From: an uncultured Clostridium sp.
GTDB lineage: Bacteria; Bacillota_A; Clostridia; TANB77; CAG-508
Assembly (NCBI GenBank): GCA_951800935.1
Contig: CATOLW010000004.1
Span: 1 to 18,708 of the forward strand
Direction of reading: 5' to 3'
Length of the DNA: 18,708 bases
Within the stretch, counting starts at the first letter, position 1; each line of letters starts with the position of its first letter. Below are positions 9,383 through 18,276 of this stretch, one piece after another. A program made the translations under genes and the position numbers. A model generated the notes under the pieces. That model saw only the letters and a program-made list of their open reading frames with translations, ran no database searches and was not told where the DNA came from.

Positions 9383-12300
9383 ATGAAAAAGTTAGAAAAA
9401 AATGTATTAAAAATAGGAATGATTATGTTAGGACTGTTGCTATTTCTATTTCCAATTCAATCTTTTGCTTGGAATGATTATCATTTTTACTGCTATGATG
9501 ATTCAATGTGTCAAGGAATACTTGGACCAGGATATTTTGATCATACACAACGTCCTTATGGAGCAGGAGACATTTTCAAAAGTGCTGCAGGTGTATGGCA
9601 TAGTATGAATAAAAATGGTAGTGCATGGCTACAGAGTCAACCATTTATAACCGATGGATATAGATATGTAGAACCAGAATATACAAATGGTAGATGGCCA
9701 CATACAGGATTAGAAACAGTAGATAATGTAGGAGCAGTATGTGTAGGACACCATGCAGTTGGAGGTGGAAGTGGATATAGAATTAGTTTAGTAGTAGATA
9801 CCAATGAAAATAATACAAGTATAAGAGAACAAAAGTTAGGGTATATTGCCTATATGTCGACAACTAATGGAGAAACAGGAAGGGTGCCTAGTTGGAAAAA
9901 CTTAATAAGAGGTTGGGTTTGGGACAATAACGAAAGTTATGGAGGAAGAATTCAACGAATTAGAAATAATGACAATAATCCAGATTACTATGGAGATTAC
10001 AATAATAGAATCTATTGGAATACAGATGTTGGTGCAGATAATTATGCAAAGACGGTAGTAAACCAAAAATTCAAGTCTAACTCACCAGAAAAAGGAGAAG
10101 GAGCAAAACAAACAATAGAATATTCAGAAGAAGGTCATACTTTTATAGGTCCCTACAATTTGCAAGCTGAATTTGGAACTATTACGAGAGCGGTAATTTA
10201 TACAAGAGATGGAAACATGCAAGAAACTGAATTTTGTAGTAAAGATGGAAAAAATATAGAACATATTAGTGCAGCTTCTAGTTATAATGGAAATAATTTT
10301 TATATTGTTGTAAAAGATATAGAAGTAGATTCTGTTGAAAGAATAATGCTTTATAAAAAGATGAACGTAATTGAATCAAGAATAGCAGTAGCAGAAAATG
10401 CAACAGGATATCAACATGCAACTATTTTTTATGGACAAAGAAGAGAAAAAGAAAAAGATATGAAACTGCCAGGGGTACCATTTACCAACATAAAAATAAT
10501 CAAAAATGACAAGGATTCTAAACAACCATTAGCTAATGTAGGTTTTATGGTATACAACGAAACCGAAAAGAAATGGGTGCAAGATGGCGTACCAGCAAAA
10601 TATGTAGACAATAAAAATGAAGCAACCATCTATAGAACAGAAGCAAATGGACAAGTTATTATACGAAATCTAAATAAAAAAGGAATCTACAAAATATATG
10701 AAGTACAAAACCCAAATTTTGGTTATGTAGAAACAAGTCAATCAAAACCTTGTCAAACCATAGAAGTTAATGTAGCAGCAGTTGGACAGATCGTTAATCT
10801 AAATATTGAAAATCAAAGAAGATATGTAAAAATAAGTGGATATGTATGGGAAGACAGACCAAATAATAACAAAGAATCGAAAACAAATGGCTTATATGAT
10901 AACAATGGAATTGACCAAAGACTAAAAAATGTAACGGTTATTTTAAGAAAAGCAAATGGGCAAGAAATAGATAGAAGAGTAACGAATACGATTACTAATA
11001 CGAACAATCAAACAGAAAATGGAGCCTATCTATTTGGAGATTACCAAAGAGATAAAACAGCTAAAAAAATAGAAATTAGCGACTTGCGAGGAGCATACAT
11101 AGAATTTGAATACAATGGAATGTGTTACAAATCAATAGAATTAAAACCAAGTATAGATAATGGAAGTAAAGCAAGTGACGATAAATTGAGACCTAAATTT
11201 AATGAAAACTATCAAACCATCACAAAAGGAAAAGCGCAAAACGGAAATTATAACTTAAACTATGAGCAGGCAGATTATAAATCTACGTTATTATATGGTG
11301 GAAACTACTTATATGGTTACGACAATCAAAAATATCCAATTGCAGGAATTGATAAACAATATTTATTAATTGCTAACACAAAAGATGCAAATCCAAATTA
11401 TTTATTAGGACAATCAACCTATACGATTAATGACATTTATCAAGGAATTGACCAAGGAAAAGGTTATAAAGAAGGAATCGAAGAAATTAAAAACATTAAT
11501 TTAGGGGTAAAAGAAAGAGAAATGCCAGACATCTCGTTAGTACAAGATATTGACAATGCAAAAGTAGGATTAAATGGCTATACACACACTTACTACTACA
11601 ATAAAAGATTCCAAAGTTTAGAACAACAAATAGAGGAATTTAAAAAGAAAAACCCAGACAATAATCAAATCTTTAACATTGGTGTCAACTTTGGAACCAA
11701 ATTTGGACCAAATAGCTATACAACCACTATCTATTCTTCTGATGTGGTATATGATGAAATAGCTGAAAAAGGAAAATTACAAGTATTTATTACCTATAAA
11801 ATAAAGCTAACCAATGAAGCTGGAGGCATCAACACAGTAGTAAATGAATTATACAATTACTTTGACAAAGACTATAGCATATATAGTATAAAAGAAGGAA
11901 ATAAAACTTATACATTGGAAAATAAAGATTATGAAGAAGATGAAGTGGATGGACGTAAAAGAGTCAAAATTCATCCAAAAGATGGTATAAAAATACAAAA
12001 AAATAAAAACAAAGAAATAGAAATAACGTATCAATTAAACGATAATGCAATTGTAAAATTATTGCAACAAGAAAAAACATTAGACTCTATTACAGAAGTA
12101 GTATCTTATTCTTCTTATGATGATAATAACTTTAAAAATAAATATGCAGGAATTGATAGAGACTCTGCACCAGGAAATACCATATTAGACAATATGAACA
12201 CCTATGAAGACGATGTTGATAAAGCACCAACATTAGTTTTAAAAAGTGATGCCCAAAGAAAAATAACAGGAACGGTATGGAATGAAGAAGCAATAGAAGC

Positions 12301-13853
12301 ATTAACCAAGAAAGAAGGATATGACAAAGAAAGAATTGGCGATGGCCAATACGATAAAAATAACGAAAATGTAGTAAAAGATGTAAAAGTAGAGTTATTA
12401 AAATTAGAAACAGATGAAAATAATAATATCATCCAAATGCTACCAGCTTATTTATATCAAACAGAAGGAGAAGGAAACGAAAGAAAAAGTAACCAAGAAC
12501 CAATAGAAGCGACAAAAATGACAGATGAAAAGGGATATTACGAATTTGAAGGGATTATACCAGGAGAATATATCATTCGATTTACTTATAAAAATACAAG
12601 CGTTCTTTATGACATCAATGGAAATAAACTACAAAACTTAGAAGAAGCAGAAGGTGGCGTAGAGTATTATAAATCTACCTTATATCGAACCACAAAAGAA
12701 GGAGCAGCAAACACAAATAGTATTGACTATGAAAGTCCATATTGGTATGCTAAAGATGCTTATCCAGATTTAGAAAATCCTGCTAACAGCAAAAAAGATA
12801 GATTATCAGATGCTAGAGATAACGAAACTTTAAGAAAGAAAAGAACAAGTGAAGGAACTATCACTTATAGCACAGCAAGCAAGACAAGTACAATGAAAGA
12901 AATTTATGCAGATACTAGTAGAATGTCAATCCGAATGGATTGTAATGTAACAAAAGATGAATTAAACCATATTGATAAAAACACAAGTAGTACGCCAGAT
13001 GATACACTAAGATATGACTTTAGTTGCATAGACTTTGGTATCATCAGACGACCAAAACAAGAATTAAAAGTAAGTAAAGAAATTTCTTATGTAGAAGTAA
13101 TCTTAGCCAATGGACAAAAAATTATTTCAGGAGATCCAAGAAAAGATGATATAAAACATTTGAAATTTTTACCAAATGGAAATGTTCATATCGAATTAGA
13201 CAATGAAATTATACAAGGTGCAACCTTAAGAGTAAAATATGATATAACCGTTGATAATTCAGGTTGTGAAATTGACTATAATGAGGAAAGCTACTATGAT
13301 TTTGGAAGAGTAAAAGATAAAGAGAAAAACTGGAAAATTGCTACGGTAACTGACCTATTTGACTATCCAAATTCTGGATTGAATTTTAATAAAGATAATA
13401 ACTTAAATGAAAAAGGTGAACCAATTTGGGATTATCTAAAATTAGAGAACTTAGAAGAAGGAAGATTAGCAGAAGGAATTGAAGATATCTTAAAAACTTA
13501 CAATGTTATCTTACATACCAAAGAATTTGCTACTATGAAACCAGGAGATAAAGCAGTAACCAAAAGTATGACATTAACTAGACTATTGGCTAATATGAAT
13601 GAAGACTTTTCATTTGACAATGATATCGAAATCAATACTTATGATGGTAGAAAAATGGATTATACCATACCAGGAAACTATAATCCAACTGATAGTTCAA
13701 CAAGTGAAAATGACGATGATAGTAAAAATATGGTAATTACAGGACCAACAGGAGAAGACCAAAATATTTTACCATATATCATAACTCGGAATTACATCAC
13801 TAATTTTATTAATCACGGGTATTATTATCATTAAAAGAAAAGTATTAAAATAG
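9383..13853 (+). CDS. Giant secreted adhesin, paralogue of the 1-4306 protein; +1 frameshift near the C-terminus
   Basis: Residues 1-29 are a classic signal peptide (basic start, Leu-rich core, QSFA cleavage site). The N-terminal region (about 30-360) contains CYDDSMC, a VCVGHHAVGGG segment and a WVWDNN segment, loosely like a thioester adhesion domain but without an obvious partner Gln. A Cna-B/SpaA-like domain follows at about 366-480 (IKIIKND ... YKIYEVQNP). From YVKISGYVWE (about 481) to the end it parallels the protein at 1-4306: shared YIEF(E/Q)YNGMCY, LGxxxR, YAGID, IDFGII and TIPGNY blocks. The zero frame stops at 13834 with a non-conserved tail. A +1 shift at CGG 13787 gives an anchor helix and KRKVLK, with stop TAG at 13851, 1,489 residues in all. 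ITGPTG before the helix may be a variant sorting motif. This gene lacks the ricin-lectin insert of its paralogue. It is second in an operon with 4573-9366. Confidence 0.87.
13784..13790 (+). other. Putative +1 frameshift site ACT CGG A (adhesin 3)
   Basis: The zero frame reads ATA ACT CGG AAT TAC and stops at 13834 after a Tyr/His-rich tail that breaks the membrane helix. Reading GGA one base later gives T-G-I-T-S-L and completes a hydrophobic helix with a Lys/Arg-rich tail ending at 13853. With one residue made from CGGA, the last 29 residues align gap-free with the last 29 of the protein at 1-4306 (YII, SL, SG/TG, II.IK, VLK in register). This supports a net shift of +1 rather than -2, which would add a residue. 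It is the only in-frame CGG in the gene. Confidence 0.72.
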
Positions 13854-13871
13854 AAGATGAATCTTTTTGGG

Positions 13872-13900
13872 AAAAGGAGTAATTACTCCTTTTTTCTTTT
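13872..13900 (+). terminator. Rho-independent terminator of the surface-protein operon
   Basis: AAAAGGAGT (13872-13880) pairs perfectly with ACTCCTTTT (13885-13893) around an AATT loop, followed by a long T-rich run. It starts 18 bases after the shifted-frame stop of adhesin 3. The rest of the gap to 14070 is extremely A-rich. I see no convincing -35/-10 pair there, and only poor matches to a Spo0A box (AAGACAAAA near 14020), so the spoIIE promoter is not placed. Confidence 0.85.
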
Positions 13901-14070
13901 TTATATTGCTTTTTTTTACATTCTGTAATAAAATAAAAAATAGAAAAGAAAACAAGAATAAGAAAAAAGAATAAAAAAAAGATAAAATGTAGAAAACTTT
14001 TTTAGAATAACTCCCTAAAAAAGACAAAAACCACAAAGGACAAGTAGTAAAATAAGCCTATAAATATAAA

Positions 14071-14078
14071 AGAGGTGG
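14071..14078 (+). promoter_or_regulatory. Ribosome binding site deciding the spoIIE start
   Basis: AGAGGTGG is followed five bases later by ATG 14084. The in-frame GTG at 14075 lies inside this site, so ATG 14084 is the better start. Confidence 0.7.
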
Positions 14079-14083
14079 TAAGG

Positions 14084-16472
14084 ATGTTTCAAAATGTTAT
14101 GGAAAAAGAAAATAATAAAATAAATGTTTTTTCAAATGTATTATCAATCAAAAATATAATGATTTATTTCATTTCATTTATGCTATCTATGGTAGGCATA
14201 GGAGGAGAATTTTCTGTATTTAGTATCAGTATGTTGGGTGCTTGTTTTGCATCTTCTGTACCAGCATTAGGAGTCATTGTTGTATCTTTCATTGGAAATC
14301 TTATTAAATATGAAATAGGAGGAGCACTAGGATATTTTCTAACAGCCCTTGTATTGGTAGTGGCACTATTTATTGTGAAACCAATTTACAATGAAAAAGA
14401 AAGAAACGAAAAAATTAAAATAGGAAAACATATAACAATTTCTATTTTAATCATACAAATCATAAAACTAGCAATGTCTGGTTTTACGATTTATGATTTA
14501 CTAACAGGTATAACAACAGCAATTATAGGACTTGTTTTTTATAAAATATTTGTAAATTCAGTTAGTGTATTACAAGATTTTTGGACAAGAAGAGCTTTTA
14601 CAATAGAAGAACTAATTGGAGCAAGCTTAATTCTTGCCATGGCAGTAGCTGCATTTGGAGAAACTTCTTTATTTGGATTTGGTATTAAAAATATTTTAAG
14701 TATCTTAATTGTTATGATATTAGGTTGGAAAAATGGAATTTTAGTTGGTACAACAGCAGGAGTAACTATACGGAGTGACATTAGGAGTCATTACAGGATC
14801 AGAGCCAATCATGATAGCAGCTTATAGTATTTCTGGTATGATGGCAGGAATTTTAAATCGATTTGGAAAAATAGGAGTAGTAGTAGGATTTGCATTAGGA
14901 AATGTGATTTTAGCATATGTATCAAATGGATATACAGTAGAGCTAATCCATTTTAAAGAGATATTAATTGCTTTTATTGGACTATTAGCAGTGCCAAATA
15001 ATTTACATATTGATTTAGAAGAATTTATTGGAAATACAAAACTTTTACCAGTAACACCCAATAGAACTTTAAATAAAAGCAAAGAAGTAGCGCAAAACCT
15101 AAATCAAGTATCACAGGCCATACAAAAAATGGCAACGACTTATTGGCAAGACCAAAAAACATCTTATGATGCAAATAAGCAAATCTTTATAACAGAGCTA
15201 CTAAATAACCTAGAGCCATACAAAAGTAATATATTATATGAAGATATGGCAGACACAGAAGGAGAAATTATCGACCAAATATTTAAGTATTTATTAGATA
15301 AACAAGAAATAGATAAGCAAGCTTTATTAGAAATATTTGCAAAATGCAATAGTTATATTGTAGGATTTGATGATGAAGATATTAGCCAATATTTAGAAGA
15401 AAATATAGCACAAAGTATTCATATGCTTAATATTTCTTATAAAGTAGCCAAATCTGATTTTATTTGGAAAAAAAGAGTAGAAGAAAACAAAAAAAATATG
15501 GGAAAACAATTAAATGGTGTTTCCAAAGCAATCGAAAAGATGGCACAAGAAATTCAAAATGACATTGAAAAAGAAGGAAAATATGAAAAACAAAAAGCAG
15601 AGATTTTAGAAATACTAAAACAAAGAGATGTACAAGTACAAGATATGGCAATAAAAAAAGAAGGACGATATCTAATAGAAGTATATATGAATGAAAACTT
15701 AGAAACTAGTAAAATTGAAACGATAGAAAAAGTAACGACACAAGTATTAGAAGAAAAGATTGTACAAAACGAAGAAACCTCAATTGGAAAAAAATTAAAC
15801 TTCTTGTCAGATGATAAATATGACATGGCAATTGGAACAGGAGAAACCACTAAAAATAGTAGCGAAATTTCTGGAGATGCTATGTTAAAAGTTAGATTAA
15901 AAGATGGAAAATACCTAATAGCCATTAGTGATGGTATGGGAACAGGAACCAAAGCAAGAGAAAGTAGCACACAAGCCCTAAGAATGTTAGAAAACCTTTT
16001 ATTATCTGGATTTGATAAAAACATTTCACTTGACTTAATCAATACCATGCTTATCAATCAAAATGCTGAAGTATTTGCTACACTAGACATTGCCATTATT
16101 GATTTATATGAGGGAAACATAGAATTTATCAAAAGTGGAGCATGTCCAACCTATATCAAAAACGGCAAAAAAGTACAAATGATTAAATCTAACTCTTTAC
16201 CAACGGGGATGATAGAAGGAAATCAAATTCAAACCTTTGATAAAGACCTAAGTACAGGAGACATTATGATAATGTGTTCAGATGGAATCTTAGATGCAAA
16301 CATTGAATACAAAAACAAAGAACTATGGGTAAAATACATGTTAGAAGACATTGAAACCACCAACACCAAAAAAATAGCGGACTTAATTTTAAACGAAGCC
16401 ATAGATAATACATTTGGCAATATTAAAGACGATATGAGTGTGATGGTATGTAAATTTAAAAAGAGGGATTAG
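14084..16472 (+). CDS. spoIIE: Stage II sporulation protein E (membrane PP2C-type phosphatase), split by a +1 frameshift
   Basis: SpoIIE dephosphorylates SpoIIAA-P at the polar septum and so releases sigma-F in the forespore (family knowledge). The N-terminal 300 or so residues are a run of membrane helices with the family segment FTIEELIGASLILAMAVAAF and a Gly-rich helix GTTAGVTI[G]VTLGV, followed by GRFGKIG-like and VGFALGN motifs. A charged, partly coiled linker leads to the phosphatase domain (about 570-795). It keeps SGD (D598), SDGMGTG (D616), ATLDIAI, SGACPTY, SLPTGM, CSDG (D733) and DDMSV (D782/D783), the metal-site pattern of an active enzyme. Frame 2 is closed by TAG at 14825; the rest is in the next frame. 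Shifting +1 at CGG 14771 joins them into 795 residues, close to the 827 of Bacillus subtilis SpoIIE. It stands alone between two terminators. The assignment is secure; how the frame is joined is inferred. Confidence 0.93.
14768..14774 (+). other. Putative +1 frameshift site ATA CGG A (spoIIE)
   Basis: The zero frame reads GTA ACT ATA CGG AGT and stops at 14827. One base later GGA GTG ACA TTA GGA restores a Gly-rich membrane helix (T-I-G-V-T-L-G) that SpoIIE proteins conserve at this point, and the frame then runs to 16472. It is the only in-frame CGG in the gene. An AGGAG stretch (14757-14761) lies 9 bases upstream of the CGG. It could stimulate shifting as in the E. coli prfB case, or serve reinitiation at GTG 14775, but the other two sites have no such element. 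Confidence 0.72.
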
Positions 16473-16500
16473 GGGACGTTCCTTAAAATCCCTCTTTTTT
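16458..16500 (+). terminator. Rho-independent terminator overlapping the end of spoIIE
   Basis: AAAAAGAGGGATT (16458-16470), which includes the last sense codons, pairs with AATCCCTCTTTTT (16487-16499) and ends in a T run. Short AGG/CCT pairing extends the stem around a GGGGACGTTCC segment in the loop. Confidence 0.85.
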
Positions 16501-16537
16501 GCTATCATCATTTTACAAAAAAATAGCAAAATATCGA

Positions 16538-16558
16538 ATTTTATCTAAAAGATAAAAT
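16538..16558. repeat. Short inverted repeat in the spoIIE-WG gap
   Basis: ATTTTATC and GATAAAAT form a perfect 8-bp inverted repeat around TAAAA. It is all A/T-rich and may be chance or an operator; no gene evidence nearby favours either. Confidence 0.3.
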
Positions 16559-16636
16559 GAAAAGCTAAATAGAGACGAAATAATAGAAATTACAGAAGGA
16601 ACAAAAGAAAAATAGAAAAATTATAACCAATAAAAC

Positions 16637-16668
16637 TCTCAAGTTTTAAAAAGGATAAAAACTTGAGA
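16637..16668. repeat. 11-bp inverted repeat upstream of the WG-protein promoter
   Basis: TCTCAAGTTTT (16637-16647) and AAAACTTGAGA (16658-16668) are perfect complements around AAAAAGGATA. It ends 15 bases before the -35 element of the next gene. It could be an upstream operator or a weak second terminator, since a modest T-rich stretch TTTATTAATTAT follows it. Confidence 0.45.
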
Positions 16669-16683
16669 TTTATTAATTATGTA

Positions 16684-16712
16684 TTGAAACCAAACTTGAT
16701 TTATGATATATT
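16684..16712 (+). promoter_or_regulatory. Sigma-A-type promoter of the WG-repeat gene
   Basis: TTGAAA (16684-16689), a 17-base spacer and TATATT (16707-16712) with TGA immediately before it make a good vegetative promoter with an extended -10. Transcription would start near 16719, a few bases before the ribosome site. This rules out an in-frame start further upstream at 16703. Confidence 0.6.
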
Positions 16713-16723
16713 ATAAATGTCAA

Positions 16724-16731
16724 AAAGGAGG
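16724..16731 (+). promoter_or_regulatory. Ribosome binding site of the WG-repeat gene
   Basis: AAAGGAGG lies 7 bases before ATG 16739 and decides that start. Confidence 0.85.
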
Positions 16732-16738
16732 CACAAAC

Positions 16739-18259
16739 ATGAGTAGAGGAAGAAGATATGAAGAACCAAAACTAAACTTAAAGAAAGTATTTGCTGTAAT
16801 ACTTGCTATTGTAGTTTTCATCATGTTTATTATTATAATAAAAGGAATTTTAACGAAAGATCAAAAACAAGGAAAAATAGCAAGCAAAGACTATATTGTT
16901 GCTTTCAAAGACAACAAATGGGGTGTTATAGATTCAACAGGAAATATTATAATAGACCCATCTTATGAAGAAATGATAACCATACCAAATAGCAAAAATG
17001 ATGTATTCTTATGTATTTATGATGTTAACTATGAAACTAATGAATATAAAACCAAAGCCTTAAACAGTAAAAACGAAGAAATATTCACACAATATGAACA
17101 AATAGAAACCATTGCTAACTGTGACACAAGTAACAATATATGGTATGAAGAAAATATATTAAAAGTAAAAAAAGACGGAAAATATGGAATCATAAATCTA
17201 ACAGGAAAAGAACTAAGACCATGTGAATACGATAATATAGTAGCATTAGAAGGAATTAAAAACACTTTAAAAGTAACAAAAGATGGAAAAATGGGAATCA
17301 TAGATAGCGAAGGAAAAGAGATTTTACCAACTAACTATATAGAAATAACCAACTTAGGAAAAGACAACAAAGAAGGATTTATCATAAAACCAGAAAATGG
17401 GAAATATGGAATAGTAGACTATTCTAACCAAACTATCTTAGAACCAAAATATGATGCCATTGAAAAAATTCATGCCAATAACATGTATGTAGTAAAACAA
17501 GCGCAAAAACAAGTATTAGTAGAAAAAAATGGAACAGAAGTATTAAACACAGGTTATGACGAAATAAAAGAAGTTTTAAAAAATACAGAAAATGGAATAA
17601 TTTATCAAAAAGATGGAAAATATGGCGTAATGAAAATAACAGGAGAAATAACAATTCCAGCTGAATACGAAGAATTAAAAGAAGCAAAAACAGGCGTACT
17701 TATTGCAAAACAAAACGGAAAATTTGGAGTCATAAACCTTCAAAAAGAAACCAAAGTAGAAATGAACTATAGGGCTATTTCTTATTACGAAAAAGCAGAT
17801 ATATACTTAGCAGAAAAAGAAAATTATGAAACAGATATAATTGACAACACCTTTAGTGTTTGCCAATCAGGAATTTTGGTAGACTTAGATAATGACAAAG
17901 AATACATAGCCTTAAAACAAGGAGAAGAATATAAATACTACAATTTCAAATTTGAAGAAAAAAGTGTAGCACAAATACAAGTAAATAACACATTATTCAA
18001 AAGCAAAAAAGATGGAAAATATGGATTTGTAGACAAAGAAGGAAAAGTGATAGTAGACTACCAATATGATGATGTAACAGAGCAAAACAGTTATGGCTAT
18101 GCAGGAATCAAAAAAGATGGAAAATGGGGATCAATTGATAACAAAGGAAATATCGTACAAGAACCAACATATGATTTAGAAGACTATTTAAAAGTTGATT
18201 TTATTGGAAGATGGCATTTAGGAAAAGACATGAACATGAACTATTACAATCAACTATAA
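16739..18259 (+). CDS. Membrane-anchored WG-repeat protein
   Basis: The 506-residue product has a short basic cytosolic N-terminus (MSRGRRYEEPKLNLKK), one transmembrane segment at about 17-38 with no cleavage site, and then an all-beta extracytoplasmic domain of WG-type repeats (family PF14903 type). Each unit carries a G-K-x-G-[IVF]-[ID] core: NKWGVID, GKYGIIN, GKMGIID, GKYGIVD, GKYGVMK, GKFGVIN, GKYGFVD and GKWGSID, each followed by a TG/EG turn and a YDxI-like strand. At least two more units are degenerate, around residues 260 and 390. The function of such proteins is unknown; a binding or scaffold role at the cell surface is an inference. It is read from its own promoter and is probably cotranscribed with the next gene (17-base gap, no terminator). 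No in-frame CGG. Confidence 0.85.
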   Translation: MSRGRRYEEPKLNLKKVFAVILAIVVFIMFIIIIKGILTKDQKQGKIASKDYIVAFKDNKWGVIDSTGNIIIDPSYEEMITIPNSKNDVFLCIYDVNYETNEYKTKALNSKNEEIFTQYEQIETIANCDTSNNIWYEENILKVKKDGKYGIINLTGKELRPCEYDNIVALEGIKNTLKVTKDGKMGIIDSEGKEILPTNYIEITNLGKDNKEGFIIKPENGKYGIVDYSNQTILEPKYDAIEKIHANNMYVVKQAQKQVLVEKNGTEVLNTGYDEIKEVLKNTENGIIYQKDGKYGVMKITGEITIPAEYEELKEAKTGVLIAKQNGKFGVINLQKETKVEMNYRAISYYEKADIYLAEKENYETDIIDNTFSVCQSGILVDLDNDKEYIALKQGEEYKYYNFKFEEKSVAQIQVNNTLFKSKKDGKYGFVDKEGKVIVDYQYDDVTEQNSYGYAGIKKDGKWGSIDNKGNIVQEPTYDLEDYLKVDFIGRWHLGKDMNMNYYNQL

Positions 18260-18276
18260 AAAAGGAAGGAATTTAA

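Noticed and set aside
14005..14070. Spo0A boxes or a placed promoter for spoIIE
   Set aside because: GACAAA-like strings are poor matches in very A-rich DNA, and the TATAAATATAA stretch is too close to the ribosome site.
3991..14774. Plain pseudogenes or random sequencing indels
   Set aside because: Long conserved frames continue on both sides of each break with no other lesions, and all three breaks share codon, direction and following base. A motif-specific artefact is still possible and needs reads.
3991..14774. Simple reassignment of CGG to another amino acid
   Set aside because: Any three-base reading of CGG leaves the downstream zero frame, which is non-conserved and soon stops in all three genes.
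14775..16472. Independent gene for the SpoIIE phosphatase half starting at GTG 14775
   Set aside because: The join falls inside a conserved membrane helix, the preceding GGA completes that helix in the same frame, and the only SD-like AGGAG is rather far away. Kept only as an alternative mechanism.
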